From: an uncultured Erysipelotrichaceae bacterium
Lineage (GTDB): Bacteria; Bacillota_I; Bacilli_A; Erysipelotrichales; Coprobacillaceae
Assembly (NCBI GenBank): GCA_900550005.1
Contig: URQL01000033.1
Coordinates: 1-12,478, forward strand
Reading direction: 5' to 3'
DNA length: 12,478 bases
Within the stretch, counting starts at the first letter, position 1. The number at the start of each line of letters is the position of its first letter. The position numbers and the translations under genes were made by a program. The notes beneath the pieces were generated by a model, which was not told the DNA's origin, did no database searches, and worked only from the letters and a program-made list of their open reading frames with translations. This document shows positions 1 through 7,030 of this stretch, piece by piece.

Positions 1-1079
1 CGATTTCCTGCACCATAAATGCCATCAATGGCATCCACTTGACTCACGACTTTATCTAAATAAAGTGTTTTTGGCTTTGTATTTAAAAAGCGTGCTCCTA
101 GTTCTTTAGCTAATAAAGCCACTCCTGCTTCTTTAGACGTTGCCACAATACAAACACTGAGTTGGTCTTCTAAAATCACATAGCCATAGCTCATATACCC
201 AAATGTTGCTCCCCCTTTAGCTAAAGCTGTTTTTCCATAGGCTTTAAAATAGGGAACTTCCACATAATCAAAACCAAGACCATACCCATTTGTATTACTT
301 TCTAATTGTAAATAGCTTTTGGCGTGTAATTCTTTCATCTTATCAATACTTGTTTGACTTAATAATTTTCCATTATAGAAAGTATCATAAAACAAGCATA
401 GATCCTTTGCAGTCGAATACACACCTCCTGAACCGATACCATTGACAAATTCTTGGTTGAATGAATGGTCATACTCATTAAATGCATGAGCATAACTCTT
501 TTCATCTAAAATTGCACCTGGAAATTCTGTATCCATCATTTTACATGGTAATGTAATATGTTCTAAACAATAATCTCTAAAAGATTGTTTAGTTAAAGTT
601 TCAAGTAAATATTGAGCTAAAACAAAGCCATCATTACAATAAACACTGTATTTACCTGGATCACTTTTTAAAGGTAAAATTTGATACATTTTTAAAATAT
701 CTTGAATATAACTTGGTTCAAAATGATTGGTATATTTCTTTTTAAATGAAACAGAAGGTAACCCACTGCTATGATTCAATAACATTTCGATCGTAATGTC
801 TTTATAACGTGGATCATCCATTTTAAAATCAGGCAAATAAGAATAAACTGGATCTTTTAAAGAAAGTAGCCCTTTTTCTTCTAATTGTAAAATTCCTACA
901 GTAATAAATAATTTTGAAATAGAACCAATCGTAAAACGAGTATGACGATCAACCCATTCTTTTTGTTCATTTTTAAATCCTTCTTGATAACTAAAAACTT
1001 CTTCCCCTTTTAAATGAATACATACACTGATCCCATCAATGTCGTTTTTAACACAATAATCATGAATCATTTCTTTCAT
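1..1079 (-). CDS. CubicO/class C beta-lactamase-family serine hydrolase, 3' end cut off by window edge
   Basis: This is the N-terminal 359 codons of a serine hydrolase of the beta-lactamase/transpeptidase-like fold. The three active-site motifs are visible: SISK (S53-x-x-K56, nucleophile and general base), YCN at 147-149, and a KGG motif followed by ATFGY that takes the place of KTG/HxG. The box LLNHSSGL (100-107) is characteristic of CubicO-type proteins. There is no signal peptide or lipobox at the N-terminus, so the enzyme is probably cytoplasmic; that argues against a true secreted beta-lactamase or penicillin-binding protein and for an esterase or peptidase of unknown substrate. The ATG lies 20 nt inside the end of the upstream WG-repeat gene and is preceded by AGAGGGG and AAGGAA, so the two are co-transcribed and probably translationally coupled. 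The reading frame is still open at base 1. Confidence 0.88.
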   Translation of the reverse strand, partial: MKEMIHDYCVKNDIDGISVCIHLKGEEVFSYQEGFKNEQKEWVDRHTRFTIGSISKLFITVGILQLEEKGLLSLKDPVYSYLPDFKMDDPRYKDITIEMLLNHSSGLPSVSFKKKYTNHFEPSYIQDILKMYQILPLKSDPGKYSVYCNDGFVLAQYLLETLTKQSFRDYCLEHITLPCKMMDTEFPGAILDEKSYAHAFNEYDHSFNQEFVNGIGSGGVYSTAKDLCLFYDTFYNGKLLSQTSIDKMKELHAKSYLQLESNTNGYGLGFDYVEVPYFKAYGKTALAKGGATFGYMSYGYVILEDQLSVCIVATSKEAGVALLAKELGARFLNTKPKTLYLDKVVSQVDAIDGIYGAGN

Positions 1080-2499
1080 TTTCCTTTTCCCCTCTTTCTA
1101 AAATATAAAACTGATCTAAATAAGAAGCACTCATTTTGCCATCAACAGGTAAAGTGGCTGTTGAAAATAAGATAGGCGTTATAAAGTTTCTTTGTAAATT
1201 CATGTAGCCATAGCGATAACCTACCCCAACAATCAATGTTGCATTTCTCACGATGGTCATGTTGTCGAAGATACAAGGTAAAAAGAGTTGCCCTTCTAAA
1301 TCAACCATGCCATAATACCCCTCTTTTTTTACACGAGCATAGTTTTCAAAAAAAGGTAAAACTTCATCATATTCATAGTCAACTTTTAAATTTCCTTGCA
1401 AATCAATAAATCCCCATTTATTTTCTTTTTTTATAGCGATCCTTTCTTGTCTTAATGAATCCACTTCTTCATAAATTCCTAGTAATTCTTTATTCGAATC
1501 AAAAATAAGATAGCCTTGTTCATTTTCAATGGCAAAGAAGCCTTGTCCTAAATTCATTAGATAAGATCCTTCATAACTAAAATAAACTTGCCCTTGTAAG
1601 TCAATCAACTGCCATTTATCCGCTTTTCTAACAACAGCTAAGCCATCTTTAAAGGCTTCAACAAAGTCGTATTGACAAGGGATCACTTCGTTAAAGTTAT
1701 CATCTAAATACCCCCATAATCCTTCTTTTTTATATCCAAGTCGGTTTTCTTTCATAGGGATCACTTCATCATTAAACAAATGTTCTTGTTTTCCTTTTTT
1801 AACGATCGTTAAATCATTGATCATTAAATATTTATAACCATCTTGATATAAAATGTTATCATACATAAATTCTGTTGTGGTATGGCCATCTAAATCAATC
1901 ATTCCATACCAACCATCTTGCATGACAATGGCTTCTTGATCATAAAACATAAAGGTATCCTGACGTTTAGTTTGATCTAAATCAAATTTAAAATTCATTT
2001 TTAAATTTCCTTTTGAATCAATAAAGCCACTAAATTCATGATTTTCAATGTAAGCTAAATCATGATAAAACTCATAAATACGTTCAATACCTGGATAATT
2101 CACTTTGATTTCTTTATCTAAGTCCATTTTTGGAAAAGTAACTTTAAAATTTGAATCACGCAATGCTAAACGTTCTTGAATCAAATGAAGTCCTAGATCT
2201 TCTTGTTTGTTTTTAAAAGCATATTCAACTTCTAAACTTTGATATTCTTCATTCGTTGCATCGATTTGTTTTAATTCATCTAAATAATAACGTGCTTGCT
2301 TTAAATCAACGAGATCGTAAAGGTAAAGACGAGCAAAATTAAAATAGATCCAGCTGTCTTTTCTTCCTGCTTTATAAAGTTCAAGTAGAAATTGTTCTTT
2401 ATGTTCATATTCTTCAAAAATACCACACAAACTAGCAAGTTCACTAAATAAAAAAATCGGTTTTGTTCCTGTATAATAGGCTTCTAGATAGTAATCCAT
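1060..2499 (-). CDS. TPR/WG-repeat protein (downstream half of an amber-split gene)
   Basis: The 479-residue product has two parts. Residues 1 to about 115 are helical and continue a TPR-like solenoid (for example the helix pair around 50-80). Residues about 155-445 are WG (KWG) repeats, with cores WYGMID (197-202), LWGYLD (261-266), KWQLID (295-300), KWGFID (361-366), YYGMVD (395-400) and YGYMN (430-434). Each is followed by a Gly turn and a Phe/Tyr-Asp strand, as in PF14903 repeats. WG-repeat proteins are thought to be protein-binding scaffolds; no catalytic residue is evident. There is no signal peptide. The ATG at 2499 has only a distant GGGGAA (12 nt away), which is poor for this genome, and the frame is open back to the stop of the TPR gene 12 codons upstream. 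I therefore think this was originally the C-terminal part of one longer protein. Confidence 0.8.
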   Translation of the reverse strand: MDYYLEAYYTGTKPIFLFSELASLCGIFEEYEHKEQFLLELYKAGRKDSWIYFNFARLYLYDLVDLKQARYYLDELKQIDATNEEYQSLEVEYAFKNKQEDLGLHLIQERLALRDSNFKVTFPKMDLDKEIKVNYPGIERIYEFYHDLAYIENHEFSGFIDSKGNLKMNFKFDLDQTKRQDTFMFYDQEAIVMQDGWYGMIDLDGHTTTEFMYDNILYQDGYKYLMINDLTIVKKGKQEHLFNDEVIPMKENRLGYKKEGLWGYLDDNFNEVIPCQYDFVEAFKDGLAVVRKADKWQLIDLQGQVYFSYEGSYLMNLGQGFFAIENEQGYLIFDSNKELLGIYEEVDSLRQERIAIKKENKWGFIDLQGNLKVDYEYDEVLPFFENYARVKKEGYYGMVDLEGQLFLPCIFDNMTIVRNATLIVGVGYRYGYMNLQRNFITPILFSTATLPVDGKMSASYLDQFYILERGEKENERNDS

Positions 2500-2532
2500 C
2501 GCTTTTTCATATTCCCCAATTTGACGATAGCT

Positions 2533-2535
2533 CTA
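2533..2535 (-). other. In-frame amber codon splitting the TPR-WG gene
   Basis: The TAG ends the upstream TPR ORF and lies in the same frame as the downstream WG-repeat ORF. Reading through gives ELG-stop-SYRQIGEYEKAMDYY, a textbook TPR helix pair with the stop at the variable position of LG-x-SY. An earlier repeat of the same protein has LGWTY at this place, so a single G-to-A change of TGG to TAG would explain it. Alternatives are CAG, AAG or TTG ancestors, a sequencing error, or programmed readthrough. Confidence 0.8.
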
Positions 2536-3297
2536 ACCTAATTCAATTTTTAATTCAGGTATGGATTCTAAATAAGGAGAATCACTTATTTGTGCAATCA
2601 CTTGATCATAACATTCTTTATTATTTAAATAGACCATTTGATGGTAAAATAAGAAATCTTTTTTTGTACCATATTGCTTATAGAGCTCTAGATAATCCTC
2701 TTGATCATCTAAATCACTTAGCATTTCATTTAACTGAATAATATCTTCAAGCGTTGCTTCTTCAATATAATTAGCTTCGATCAATTGTTTATTGTAATTT
2801 AAAGCCTCTTCATAATGTCTGGCATCATAACTGATTTCAGCAAGTTGATGAAGTGCCCATTCATCTTGTGGTACTTTTGATAAAACAAGATCTAAATAAA
2901 CTAAAGCTTCTTCAATCATTTCTTTTCTTAAATAAGTATAAGCAAGTTCACTGTATAACCAATAATCATCTCTGCCCATTTCATTAACTTGTTCTAAATA
3001 GAAAAGGGCTTCATCAAAATTCTCTAAACGATTATAAGTCCATCCAAGCTCACTATAAATCAAAGAATGTTTTCCCGCTTGGAGTTTTGCTTTCATTAAA
3101 TAGGGTAAAGCGAGTTCATATTGATCTAAAGCATTATATAAAACACCACGATAAAAGTTTAACCATGTTGTTTCTATCACTTTATTTTCAATTTGATCAA
3201 GATAATGTAAACCTTCATCATAACGCTCATCTTGAATCAATGTATTGATCGTATCTTCATATTCTTTTTTTGTTCGTAAAATATAAGGATCATCCAT
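2533..3297 (-). CDS. Tetratricopeptide-repeat protein (upstream half of an amber-split gene)
   Basis: The 254-residue product is almost entirely TPR helices. Recognisable repeats begin near residues 45, 78, 111 and 145 (LGWTYNRLENFDEALFYLEQ and YTYLRKEMIEEALVYLDL are the clearest), with degenerate helices to the end. TPR arrays bind peptides or partner proteins; the partner is unknown. No signal peptide or membrane segment is present, so it should be cytoplasmic. The frame is open to a GTG at 3306, but the ATG at 3297 sits 5 nt after AAGGTGA, whereas the GTG overlaps that site; I chose the ATG. The protein stops in the middle of a TPR unit whose second half is encoded in frame just after the stop, so it looks truncated. 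It heads the TPR-WG-hydrolase run and has its own promoter. Confidence 0.82.
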   Translation of the reverse strand: MDDPYILRTKKEYEDTINTLIQDERYDEGLHYLDQIENKVIETTWLNFYRGVLYNALDQYELALPYLMKAKLQAGKHSLIYSELGWTYNRLENFDEALFYLEQVNEMGRDDYWLYSELAYTYLRKEMIEEALVYLDLVLSKVPQDEWALHQLAEISYDARHYEEALNYNKQLIEANYIEEATLEDIIQLNEMLSDLDDQEDYLELYKQYGTKKDFLFYHQMVYLNNKECYDQVIAQISDSPYLESIPELKIELG

Positions 3298-3302
3298 ATT
3301 TC

Positions 3303-3309
3303 TCACCTT
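3303..3309 (-). promoter_or_regulatory. Ribosome binding site deciding the TPR gene start
   Basis: AAGGTGA lies 5 nt before the ATG at 3297. The alternative GTG at 3306 lies inside this element, so the ATG is the better start. Confidence 0.7.
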
Positions 3310-3322
3310 CCTTTAGAAATTA

Positions 3323-3351
3323 ATTATACTCAATATTTTTACCAATTACAA
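3323..3351 (-). promoter_or_regulatory. Promoter of the TPR-WG-hydrolase run
   Basis: On the minus strand there is a perfect -10 TATAAT (3323-3328), a 17-bp spacer and a -35 of TTGTAA (3346-3351, 4 of 6 consensus bases). It sits just upstream of the TPR ribosome binding site. No operator-like repeat is seen. Confidence 0.65.
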
Positions 3352-3361
3352 ATAGTTCCCC

Positions 3362-3390
3362 TTTAAATTCGTAAATCAATCGATTATAAT
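3362..3390 (+). promoter_or_regulatory. Promoter of coaBC-coaX
   Basis: The -10 TATAAT (3385-3390) is perfect; 17 bp upstream is TTTAAA (3362-3367), a weak -35. It diverges from the TPR promoter within the same 152-bp gap. The leader of about 50 nt shows no riboswitch-like structure that I can recognise. Confidence 0.6.
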
Positions 3391-3449
3391 AATACTGTTT
3401 AAAACACCCGTATCCTAATCGAGCGGAAGTTAATCAAGGAGGAAACAAA

Positions 3450-4649
3450 ATGAAAACCATTGTTTTAGGTGTGACTGGTGGAATCGCCGCTTATAAAGCC
3501 GCCGATTTAACAAGTCAACTTATTAAAAGAGGCTATCAAGTAGAAGTGATCATGACAAAAAATGCATGCGAATTTATTGCTCCATTGACATTTACTACAC
3601 TAACAAAAAATTTAGTTTATACCGATACATTTGAACGTAATGTAGATGGTGAAGTGAAGCATATTGCACTTGCACAAAAAGCAGACTTATTTGTCATTGT
3701 CCCAGCTACAGCCAATGTGATTGCTAAAATCGTACATGGAATTGCAGATGACATGTTGACTTCAACATTTTTAGCGGCAACTTGCAAAAAAATCATTGCT
3801 CCTGCAATGAATACCAATATGTACTTAAATCCTGTAACACAAGACAATTTAAAATTATGTAAACATTATGGCTATGAAATCATTGAACCTGCCTCAGGGC
3901 ATTTAGCTTGTGGTGATTCAGGCAAAGGAAAACTTCCTGATGTTAAAGATTTACTTGAATACATTGATCATGCCATGCAAGAAGATTTACCTTTATTAAA
4001 TAAAAAAGTTTTAATTAGTGCTGGTCCAACTCAAGAAAGCATAGATCCTGTTCGTTATCTAACAAATCATTCTAGTGGTAAAATGGGTTATGCGATTGCT
4101 AAAGTCGCATATCATTTAGGAGCCGATGTTACTTTACTTAGTGGACCTGTTCATTTAGACGTCCCTCAAGGCGTAAATAAAATTGACTTTACAACTGCCA
4201 ATGATCTTTATGAGATCACTAAAGAAAAATTCAAAGACTTTGATTACATTATTCAAGCAGCTGCTGTTGGTGATTACCGTGCTAAAGTCACTGCTGAAAA
4301 TAAAATCAAAAAAACTGGGGATACCTTAACCTTAGAACTTGTTAAAAACCCTGATGTTTTAGCTTATATCGGGGAACATAAACAACCTCATCAAATCGTT
4401 TGTGGTTTTGCGATGGAAACAGAAAACCTAATTGAAAATGCAACAAATAAATGTATTAAGAAAAACTGTGACCTTTTAATCGCAAACAATTTAAAAACAA
4501 CTGGCGCTGGTTTTGCTACAGATACCAATATCATCACTTTAATTACTAAAAATCAAACACAAAACTTTGAAATCATGACCAAAGAAGAAGTCGCTAAAAC
4601 CATCTTAAATAAAATGATTGAAATTGAAAAGGGGAAAACATCATGCTAG
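3450..4649 (+). CDS. coaBC: Bifunctional phosphopantothenoylcysteine decarboxylase / phosphopantothenate-cysteine ligase
   Basis: CoaBC catalyses two successive steps of coenzyme A synthesis in the cytoplasm: ligation of cysteine to 4'-phosphopantothenate, then FMN-dependent decarboxylation to 4'-phosphopantetheine. The N-terminal CoaC flavoprotein domain (about 1-175) shows GVTGGIAAYK, the catalytic His71 in VKHIALAQ, the PAMNTNMY substrate-binding motif (118-125) and the active-site Cys154 in HLACGDSGKGKLP. The CoaB domain (about 185-395) shows SAGPTQE, the LTNHSSGKMG box (204-213, with the Asn that in Escherichia coli handles the acyl-cytidylate intermediate), AAAVGDYR and KIKK (285-288). 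At 399 residues it is of normal length and all key residues are present. AAGGAGG lies 7 nt before the ATG. Its last 7 nt overlap coaX. Confidence 0.97.
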   Translation: MKTIVLGVTGGIAAYKAADLTSQLIKRGYQVEVIMTKNACEFIAPLTFTTLTKNLVYTDTFERNVDGEVKHIALAQKADLFVIVPATANVIAKIVHGIADDMLTSTFLAATCKKIIAPAMNTNMYLNPVTQDNLKLCKHYGYEIIEPASGHLACGDSGKGKLPDVKDLLEYIDHAMQEDLPLLNKKVLISAGPTQESIDPVRYLTNHSSGKMGYAIAKVAYHLGADVTLLSGPVHLDVPQGVNKIDFTTANDLYEITKEKFKDFDYIIQAAAVGDYRAKVTAENKIKKTGDTLTLELVKNPDVLAYIGEHKQPHQIVCGFAMETENLIENATNKCIKKNCDLLIANNLKTTGAGFATDTNIITLITKNQTQNFEIMTKEEVAKTILNKMIEIEKGKTSC

Positions 4650-5437
4650 TTGCTATTGATATCGGTAATACCAATATTACCATTGCATTATTTAAAGAAG
4701 ATCAAATTTTAAATACATACCGTTTAACAACCAAAATGCAAAGAACCAGTGATGAATATGGTTTTATGATTTTAAATTTCTTATCCGCTTCTAAAACAAG
4801 CGTAGAAGAAGTCGAAGATGTCATTGTATCCAGTGTTGTTCCAAAAATCATGCACTCTTTTACAAGTGCCATCATCAAATATTTATACAAGCAACCCATC
4901 TTAGTAGGACCTGGTATTAAAACAGGAATTGCTGTAGTAACAGATAACCCTGCTTCAGTTGGGGCTGACCGTATCGTTGATGCAGTGGGTGCTTATTATG
5001 GTTATGGTGGACCCGTTTTAGTCATTGACTTTGGTACAGCAACAACGTTTGACTATGTCAGTGAAAAAGGAGAATTCCTATACGCCGTTACTGCACCAGG
5101 ACTTGAAATTTGTTCACAAGCCTTGTCTGGTCAAGCGGCTCAATTACCAGAAATTCAAATCGTTAAACCTGAAACCATCTTAGCTAAAAACACAGTCAGT
5201 TCAATGCAAGCAGGGGTTGTTTATGGTTACATTGGTTTAACAGAAAAAATCATTACCCAAATAAAAACAGAAATTGGTAAACCAATGAAAGTTGTTGCTA
5301 CAGGGGGGTTAGGACGTCTTATTTCTGAAGAAACACAACTTATTGATGCCTATGACAAAGATTTAACTTTTAAAGGTTTACACCTAATCTATCAAAGATA
5401 CCTTAAACAAAAAGATAAAAAACACAATGCCAAATGA
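4643..5437 (+). CDS. coaX: Type III pantothenate kinase
   Basis: CoaX phosphorylates pantothenate with ATP, the first committed step of coenzyme A synthesis. The 264 residues show the ASKHA-fold signatures of the type III family: DIGNTN near the N-terminus (6-11, phosphate binding), GADR (107-110, pantothenate binding), DFGTATT (129-135, with the predicted catalytic Asp129) and ATGG (219-222, adenosine motif). Type III enzymes are known to be dimers that need a monovalent cation and are not feedback-inhibited by CoA, unlike CoaA. The ATG overlaps the end of coaBC by 7 nt in a different frame and has AGGGG 8 nt upstream, so translation is probably coupled. The stop codon lies in the loop of the downstream terminator hairpin. 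Confidence 0.96.
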   Translation: MLVAIDIGNTNITIALFKEDQILNTYRLTTKMQRTSDEYGFMILNFLSASKTSVEEVEDVIVSSVVPKIMHSFTSAIIKYLYKQPILVGPGIKTGIAVVTDNPASVGADRIVDAVGAYYGYGGPVLVIDFGTATTFDYVSEKGEFLYAVTAPGLEICSQALSGQAAQLPEIQIVKPETILAKNTVSSMQAGVVYGYIGLTEKIITQIKTEIGKPMKVVATGGLGRLISEETQLIDAYDKDLTFKGLHLIYQRYLKQKDKKHNAK

Positions 5438-5449
5438 CATTGTGTTTTT
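5418..5449. terminator. Bidirectional intrinsic terminator between coaX and the esterase gene
   Basis: A 12-bp stem pairs 5418-5429 (AAAAACACAATG) with 5438-5449 (CATTGTGTTTTT) around an 8-nt loop. T-rich runs follow on both strands, so it can stop coaX transcription and the convergent esterase transcript. The coaX stop codon TGA (5435-5437) is in the loop. Confidence 0.88.
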
Positions 5450-5450
5450 C

Positions 5451-6185
5451 TTATACTTTTCTTTTTTTAGAAGCATATGCATCTTGACGAGGTAACCAAT
5501 CCATAAATTTTTCAATCTCTAAATCCCAAAAACGCCATTCATGAGTGTAGCCTTCAACAAAATCAGCTGTATGTTCAATATGATGTTCTTTTAAATAATT
5601 TACAAGTTCAATATTTTTTTCATATAAGAAGTCTTCTTTACCACAAGCTATATAAAGTGGTGGTAAATGCTCTTGTTTTAATAATGGATAAACTTCTACT
5701 TCATCTTCTTTACCAACACTAATGGCACCAGATAAAGAACCAATCGCACCAAAATTTTCTGGATGACTTAATCCATGAATCAAAGAACCATAGCCTCCCA
5801 TAGATAATCCACAAATATAAGTATCTTCCTTTCTTGAAGAAACTGGGAATGTATTTTGAATAAATTCTGGTAATTCTTTAGATACAAAAGTAAAATAATT
5901 ATCTTCTCCACCATGATCACAATAAAATTTATTTTCTGCGCTTAACATCACAACAGCAATTTGTCTTTCTTCTGCATAGAGTTCTACATTCGAATAACCT
6001 GTCCATGTCGCATGATTATTTCCATAACCATGAAGTAAATAAAGAACGGGAAAAGGCGCATGTTGATGTGTAGGATGATTTGTTTGATCTAAACATTCAG
6101 GAATCGTCACACTTGGAATCACTACTGTTAAATCTACTGCTCTTTTTAAAGTATAAGAAATAAAATTCACATTCATTTTTGCCAT
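5451..6185 (-). CDS. EstA-like alpha/beta-hydrolase esterase (tributyrin esterase family)
   Basis: This 244-residue protein belongs to the esterase D / S-formylglutathione hydrolase-like alpha/beta hydrolases (PF00756) and looks most like the short-chain acyl esterase EstA of lactic acid bacteria. The LLHGYGNN segment (50-57) supplies the oxyanion-hole region, GLSMG (126-130) holds the nucleophile Ser128, CGKEDFLY (181-188) the acid Asp185, and YTHEW (213-217) the His215, so the triad is complete. No signal peptide is present; it should be cytoplasmic. AGAGGTGA lies 7 nt before the ATG. It follows the RpiR-family gene on the same strand but is separated by a terminator and has its own extended -10 promoter, so it need not share that regulation. 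The native substrate cannot be read from the sequence; acetyl-xylan or feruloyl esters are alternatives. Confidence 0.88.
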   Translation of the reverse strand: MAKMNVNFISYTLKRAVDLTVVIPSVTIPECLDQTNHPTHQHAPFPVLYLLHGYGNNHATWTGYSNVELYAEERQIAVVMLSAENKFYCDHGGEDNYFTFVSKELPEFIQNTFPVSSRKEDTYICGLSMGGYGSLIHGLSHPENFGAIGSLSGAISVGKEDEVEVYPLLKQEHLPPLYIACGKEDFLYEKNIELVNYLKEHHIEHTADFVEGYTHEWRFWDLEIEKFMDWLPRQDAYASKKRKV

Positions 6186-6207
6186 ATTTTTTTCACCTCT
6201 GTTATCT

Positions 6208-6216
6208 ATTATAACA
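6208..6216 (-). promoter_or_regulatory. Extended -10 promoter of the esterase gene
   Basis: TGTTATAAT on the minus strand is an extended -10 (TG-n-TATAAT) with a perfect hexamer; no good -35 is present because the terminator of the upstream gene occupies that place. The predicted leader is only about 16 nt and contains the ribosome binding site. Confidence 0.6.
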
Positions 6217-6223
6217 AATTTAT

Positions 6224-6249
6224 AAAAAAAAGAAAGGGTTTTCCTTTCT
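6224..6249 (-). terminator. Intrinsic terminator of the aminotransferase-RpiR operon
   Basis: On the minus strand AGAAAGG (6249-6243) pairs with CCTTTCT (6237-6231) around a 5-nt loop and is followed by a run of T. The first arm overlaps the TAG stop codon (6250-6248) of the regulator gene. Confidence 0.85.
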
Positions 6250-7030
6250 ATTGATTCGCATGATAAGTGACATACATTTGTGATAATAGTTCCGCAAATG
6301 AAAGTAACATAAAGCGACCCATATAAAGATCTTCATCACTTGAAATATAAATGATACGATCAAATTCTTTAAGTAATTTTGGATCATGGTTAGCTGTAAT
6401 TAAAACACTTTTCGCTCCAGATTTTTCAATCGCACGTTTTAAACGTGACGTACTTCCTAAATAGCTTCCTCTTACAGAAATCGTAATTGCAATATCTTCT
6501 GATGTTAATCCTTTTGCAATACGCACTTGTTGATCATACTCATTTTTAGCGATTGAATATTTATTACATGAAAGTAATGAAGTTTGAATCAATTGTGCAA
6601 TACTATGAGAAAAATGAGAACCAAAGAAAGCAACTCCTTTTGATTCAAAAATATCTTTGACTAATCCTTCTATATTTTCCCAGTCTAGTAAATCAATTTG
6701 TTCTGTAATTCTTCCAGCAGCACTTTCTAAATATTCTTTACCTGCTTCACGAGGATCTTTCATCATATCTGGATTATAATAATCAATGGCTTTAGAACTT
6801 GTAAACTTAGCACATTCCATTTTTAAATGAATATAATCATCATAACCTAATTTACGACAAAAACGACTAATAGATGCTGGTGAAACATGACATGTATTGG
6901 CGAAAACAACAATATTCATGTCTGCAATAGCAGCAATATTTTTTAATATAAAATCTGCAATCGTATAATTTAAATCATCTTTAGAAGATGTATTCACAAA
7001 TAAAACTAATCGATAAAATAAATAGTTCAC
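6248..7030 (-). CDS. MurR/RpiR-family transcriptional regulator
   Basis: The 260-residue protein has the RpiR layout: an N-terminal helix-turn-helix domain (about 1-75), with the recognition region CHVSPASISRFCRKLGYDDY at 47-66, then a SIS domain (about 125-245) that in this family binds phosphosugars. GSHFSHSIAQ and SVRGSYLGSTSRLKRAIEKSGA are the sugar-isomerase-like phosphate-binding segments. It begins with GTG placed directly after the TAG of the aminotransferase gene (0 nt apart), with AAAGGG 7 nt upstream inside that gene, so the two are translationally coupled. A later internal Met would cut into the DNA-binding domain. Its partner genes are PLP enzymes instead of sugar enzymes, so the ligand is uncertain. 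It is the likely local regulator of the divergent promoter region at 8219-8384. Confidence 0.92.
   Translation of the reverse strand: MNYLFYRLVLFVNTSSKDDLNYTIADFILKNIAAIADMNIVVFANTCHVSPASISRFCRKLGYDDYIHLKMECAKFTSSKAIDYYNPDMMKDPREAGKEYLESAAGRITEQIDLLDWENIEGLVKDIFESKGVAFFGSHFSHSIAQLIQTSLLSCNKYSIAKNEYDQQVRIAKGLTSEDIAITISVRGSYLGSTSRLKRAIEKSGAKSVLITANHDPKLLKEFDRIIYISSDEDLYMGRFMLLSFAELLSQMYVTYHANQ

Noticed and set aside
2533..2535. Reassignment of TAG as a sense codon
   Set aside because: TAG is used as an ordinary stop by coaBC, the RpiR-type gene and the aminotransferase gene, each directly followed by a start codon or a terminator, so a genome-wide recoding is unlikely.
2463..2741. Plus-strand open frame of 92 codons opposite the TPR/WG junction
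   Set aside because: It lies antisense to two well-supported repeat-protein frames, has no ribosome binding site and shows no recognisable domain.
3391..3449. Possible riboswitch or attenuator in the coaBC leader
   Set aside because: The leader is only about 50 nt and shows no convincing paired stems or terminator.
3617..3847. Minus-strand open frame of 76 codons inside coaBC
   Set aside because: Antisense shadow of the strongly conserved CoaC domain; no start signal.
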